A stretch of 49,599 bases of DNA. Origin: an uncultured bacterium. GTDB taxonomy: Bacteria > Pseudomonadota > Gammaproteobacteria > Burkholderiales > Burkholderiaceae_E. The DNA lies in NCBI GenBank assembly GCA_903907905.1, contig CAIVPX010000102.1, forward strand, positions 1 through 49,599, written 5' to 3'. Every line of letters begins with the position of its first letter. Position 1 is the stretch's first letter. A program made the position numbers and the translations under genes. The notes under the pieces were generated by a model. That model did not search any database and had not been told where the DNA came from. It worked only from the letters and a program-made list of their open reading frames with translations. Below are positions 46,677-49,599 of the stretch, piece by piece.

Positions 46677-48581
46677 TCAGGCGGCGAGCTGATGCTCCAG
46701 GCGTGCCTTGACCTCGAGCAGTTCGGCGGGCAGGCGCTGCGCCAGCATGTCGAACAGCTCGGTGTGCAGCCGGAATTCTTCGCGCCACGCGGCCCGGTCG
46801 ATCGAGGTGATGCGCTCGAAGCGCTCGGGCGAAAAATCGAGCCCTTCCCAGTGCAGGTCGGTGTAGCGGGGGCTGATCCCGAAGACGTGCTCGGCGCCCT
46901 GGCCACGGCCCTGGTTGCGATCGACGATCCACTGCAGCACGCGCATGTTCTCGCCAAAGCCCGGCCACACGAAGCGCCCGTTCTCGTCGGTGCGAAACCA
47001 GTTGACGCAGTAGATGCGCGGCAGGGTGGCGCCCTGGGCCTGCAGCCGGCGGCCCATTTCGAGCCAGTGCGAGAAGTACTCGGCCATGTTGTAGCCGCAA
47101 AACGGCAGCATGGCAAAGGGGTCGCGGCGGACCACGCCCTGCTGACCGGCTGCTGCCGCCGTGGTTTCAGACCCCATGGTCGCGGCCATGTAAACGCCCT
47201 CGACCCAGTTGCGGGCCTCGGTCACCAGGGGCACGGTGCTCGAGCGTCGACCACCAAAAATGAAGGCATCGATGCGCACGCCCTCGACGCTATCCCAGGC
47301 CGGATCGATCGCCGGGTTTTGCGTGGCGGCCACGGTAAAGCGCGCATTCGGGTGCGCCGCCTTGCGCCCGGCCTTGCCGTCAGCGGGCGTCCAGTCCTTG
47401 CCCTGCCAGTCGATGAGGTGCGCAGGCGGTGTATCGGTCATGCCCTCCCACCAGACATCGCCCTCATCAGTGAGGGCCACGTTGGTGAAAATGACGTTTT
47501 CGCGAAGCGAGGCCATGCAATTGGGATTGGTGCGCACGTTGGTGCCGGGCGCCACCCCGAAATACCCCGCCTCGGGGTTGATGGCACGCAGGCTGCCATC
47601 GGCTGCCGGTTTGATCCAGGCAATGTCGTCACCGATGGTGGTGACCTTCCAGCCCTCAAACCCGCTGGGCGGAATGAGCATGGCGAAGTTGGTTTTCCCG
47701 CAGGCCGACGGAAAGGCCGCCGCGACATGATGCTTGCGGCCTTCGGGGCTGGTGACGCCCAGGATGAGCATGTGCTCGGCCAGCCAGCCGGCGCCGCCCG
47801 CCTCAAGGTCTTGCCGGCCCATGGTCGAGGCGATGCGCAGCGCAAAGCACTTCTTGCCCAATAGGGCATTGCCGCCATAGCCCGACCCATAGGACCAGAT
47901 CTCGCGGGTTTCGGGGTAGTGAACGATGTACTTCGTAGGATTGCAGGGCCAGGGCACGTCGGCCTGGCCGGCCGCAAGCGGCGCTCCCACCGTGTGCACG
48001 CAGGGCACGTACTCGCCCGCATCACCCAGAATGTCGTAGACGCGCCGGCCCATGCGGGTCATGGTGCGCATGCTCACCACCACATAGGGGCTGTCGGTGA
48101 GTTCGATGCCGATGTGCGCGATGGGGCTGCCCAGGGGGCCCATTGAAAAAGGCACGACATACAGCGTGCGGCCGCGCATGGCACCGCGGAAAAGACCCGA
48201 GAGCGTCGCACGCATCTCGGCCGGATCGACCCAATGGTTGGTGGGCCCGGCCGCTTCGCGGGTGGCCGAGCAGATGAAGGTGCGGTCCTCGACCCGGGCA
48301 ACATCCGACGGATCCGACCAGGCCAGAAACGAACGCGGACGCAGCACCGGGCTGAGCCGCCGCAAGGTACCCGCTGCAACCATCTGGTCGCACAACCGGG
48401 CGTACTCCTCGTCGGAGCCATCACACCACACCACGCGCGCAGGCTCGGTGTGGGCGGCGATCGAGGCAACCCACTCGACCAGGCCGCGATGACGGACATG
48501 CGCGGGCGCCGCCACCGAGGTGGCAGTCCAGCCGGGGGTCTGCGAATCGGCCGTGTCGGCCACGGCGCTCGTCGATGTCAT
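46677..48581 (-). CDS. pckG: GTP-dependent phosphoenolpyruvate carboxykinase
   Basis: Converts oxaloacetate and GTP to PEP, GDP and CO2, the entry to gluconeogenesis. The 634-residue product has the GTP-PEPCK P-loop PSACGKTN (291-298, reactive Cys294 and Lys296), the substrate residues near [14 protein letters not shown] (231-244) and His270, and [14 protein letters not shown], all of the GTP-type family. GGAG lies nine bases before ATG 48581. It would support growth on the organic acids handled by the adjoining catabolic genes. Single gene on the minus strand, divergent from the hydratase-like gene. Confidence 0.97.
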   Translation of the reverse strand: MTSTSAVADTADSQTPGWTATSVAAPAHVRHRGLVEWVASIAAHTEPARVVWCDGSDEEYARLCDQMVAAGTLRRLSPVLRPRSFLAWSDPSDVARVEDRTFICSATREAAGPTNHWVDPAEMRATLSGLFRGAMRGRTLYVVPFSMGPLGSPIAHIGIELTDSPYVVVSMRTMTRMGRRVYDILGDAGEYVPCVHTVGAPLAAGQADVPWPCNPTKYIVHYPETREIWSYGSGYGGNALLGKKCFALRIASTMGRQDLEAGGAGWLAEHMLILGVTSPEGRKHHVAAAFPSACGKTNFAMLIPPSGFEGWKVTTIGDDIAWIKPAADGSLRAINPEAGYFGVAPGTNVRTNPNCMASLRENVIFTNVALTDEGDVWWEGMTDTPPAHLIDWQGKDWTPADGKAGRKAAHPNARFTVAATQNPAIDPAWDSVEGVRIDAFIFGGRRSSTVPLVTEARNWVEGVYMAATMGSETTAAAAGQQGVVRRDPFAMLPFCGYNMAEYFSHWLEMGRRLQAQGATLPRIYCVNWFRTDENGRFVWPGFGENMRVLQWIVDRNQGRGQGAEHVFGISPRYTDLHWEGLDFSPERFERITSIDRAAWREEFRLHTELFDMLAQRLPAELLEVKARLEHQLAA

Positions 48582-48717
48582 CGCTCAGGTCTCCTCTACG
48601 CTCGTCATGGCCCCGGCGGCTCGGCCAAAAATACAGCTCTGGCTGGCCACCTGCCGGGGACGAAAGGGAAAACCTTCGATTTTACACCTGCGAGGGGACG
48701 CCCCTTACAATGACCCG

Positions 48718-49524
48718 ATGGACAAGACCGCCCCCCACGCAGCGCTGCTGCTCGAACGTATGGACCGCGGCCAAACCCTGGACCGTGACGCCTACCTTTC
48801 CCTCTCCGGTTGGCCCGAGGCCGAGCGCCTCGGCGAGCAGATCGTGGCACTTCGCCGGGCGCGCGGCGATCGCCCGATCGGCTGGAAGATCGGCCTCACC
48901 AATGCCAGCGTCTGGCCCCGCCTCGGCATCGATCGCCCGCTCTGGGGACGGCTCTATGACCGCACCGTCACCCTGCTCGACGCCCCCCGGGCGACGCTCG
49001 CGCTGGCCGGGTTGTCGCTGCCCCGGATCGAGCCCGAGATCGTCTTTGGTCTGGCTCATTCGCCGGCCAGCGACGCGCCGGCCGATCTGCTCGCAGCCAC
49101 CGCGTGGATTGCCCACGGCTTCGAGATCGTGCACACCCCCTACCCCGGTTGGCAATCGAGCCCCTACGACAGCCACGCCGCACAGGGCATGCACGCCGCC
49201 CTGATCGTCGGGCCCCGCCTGCGCCCCCAGCAACTCGCCCAAACGTCTGCCAGCCTGATTGAACGTCTGGCGCAGTTTCAGATCGCGATGAGCGTCGCCG
49301 GCGGAAGCAGTTGGCCGGGCACGGGTTCGGCGGTGCTGGGCAGCCCGCTGCTGTCGCTGGGCCGCTTCGTGCGCGAACTGGCCCAGCGAGGCCAGCGCCT
49401 CGGCAGCGGCGAGATGATCACCACCGGCACGCTCACCGACGCCCAGGCGCTCACCGAGCCCGGCGTCTGGACGACCCGGATCGAAGGGCTCGCCCTGCCC
49501 GGGCTCGAGCTGACGGTTCGCTAG
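48718..49524 (+). CDS. 2-keto-4-pentenoate hydratase / fumarylacetoacetase-superfamily protein
   Basis: The 268-residue product has GWKIGLTN (55-62), the metal ligands Glu105 and Glu107 in IEPEIVFG, Glu136 in HGFEIV, and the C-terminal GEMITTGTLT (231-240), as in MhpD/DmpE-type hydratases and 4-oxalocrotonate decarboxylases. It would hydrate or decarboxylate a 2-keto-enoate from aromatic or sugar-acid breakdown. The ATG at 48718 begins the homologous part; GAGGGG lies well upstream and within a small AGGGG-ACG-CCCCT hairpin, so the start signal is weak. No other meta-cleavage genes are visible. Confidence 0.85.
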   Translation: MDKTAPHAALLLERMDRGQTLDRDAYLSLSGWPEAERLGEQIVALRRARGDRPIGWKIGLTNASVWPRLGIDRPLWGRLYDRTVTLLDAPRATLALAGLSLPRIEPEIVFGLAHSPASDAPADLLAATAWIAHGFEIVHTPYPGWQSSPYDSHAAQGMHAALIVGPRLRPQQLAQTSASLIERLAQFQIAMSVAGGSSWPGTGSAVLGSPLLSLGRFVRELAQRGQRLGSGEMITTGTLTDAQALTEPGVWTTRIEGLALPGLELTVR

Positions 49525-49560
49525 CCGCGCCGCCCGCCCCCCACTGACCGGCACCACACC

Positions 49561-49599
49561 ATGGCCCAACTGCTCAGCCTCTGCGCGGGCACGGCGGCA
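49561..49599 (+). CDS. Possible start of a further gene, cut by the window edge
   Basis: ATG at 49561 opens a frame of 13 codons (MAQLLSLCAGTAA) to the edge, 36 bases after the hydratase-like stop and on the same strand. No ribosome binding site is evident. Too short to identify. Confidence 0.35.
   Translation, partial: MAQLLSLCAGTAA

Overview
The window reads as chromosomal DNA of a high-GC betaproteobacterium, most like Burkholderiales. The grounds are the block mnmG-rsmG-parA-parB next to a full atpIBEFHAGDC operon, two perfect TGTTTCACGTGAAACA parS sites upstream of mnmG, a GTP-type PEP carboxykinase, and GC-rich codon use throughout. The parS/parAB block suggests that the chromosome origin is not far away, but I see no DnaA-box cluster here. 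Almost everything from 1 to 42306 is on the minus strand; the only convincing plus-strand gene in that part is at 28321-29490.

Layout. (1) 1-12682, minus: the first 4227 codons of a giant repetitive surface-type protein, open at the left edge of the window. It starts with a basic segment and an LEPR-XLL-type motif (LEDRVLLSAEP) and carries a module of about 300 residues at least seven times. (2) 13056-20581, minus: a four-gene operon, wecB-like epimerase > nfrB-like glycosyltransferase > periplasmic DUF2334-type deacetylase > nfrA-like TPR/beta-barrel protein, ended by a good intrinsic terminator. This matches the core of the Nfr (NGR) N-acetylmannosamine glycan pathway known as the phage N4 receptor system of E. 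coli. Here the epimerase and a deacetylase are built into the operon, and the glycosyltransferase lacks the C-terminal c-di-GMP-sensing part. (3) 20838-28005, minus: the complete F1Fo ATP synthase operon with a strong sigma70-type promoter. (4) 28321-29490, plus: a trypsin-like/PDZ protein that has lost the catalytic His and Asp, followed by an out-of-frame relic of a second PDZ segment. (5) 29582-34184, minus: parB, parA, rsmG (with an unusual insertion holding a hexanucleotide repeat) and mnmG. (6) 34185-35155: a non-coding stretch with two parS sites and long hexanucleotide arrays.

(7) 35156-42306, minus: a probable five-gene catabolic operon, mmsA-like > succinate-semialdehyde-type dehydrogenase > zinc alcohol dehydrogenase > GMC oxidoreductase > LhgO-like FAD oxidoreductase. 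It is divergent from (8) 42412-45553, plus: an IclR regulator, an M20 amidohydrolase (carbamoylase/ureidopropionase type) and a PdxA-family dehydrogenase. Two IclR-like palindromes lie between the two arms. The set suggests breakdown of a small amino- or hydroxy-acid through semialdehydes; the substrate is not known. (9) 45588-49599: a Crp/Fnr regulator, GTP-PEP carboxykinase, a 2-keto-4-pentenoate hydratase-like protein, and the first codons of one more possible gene.

Most interesting: the self-contained Nfr-type glycan operon without its c-di-GMP module, standing beside a giant LEPR-type protein; the inactive protease with a decayed PDZ copy; and hexanucleotide microsatellites both between the parS sites and inside rsmG.
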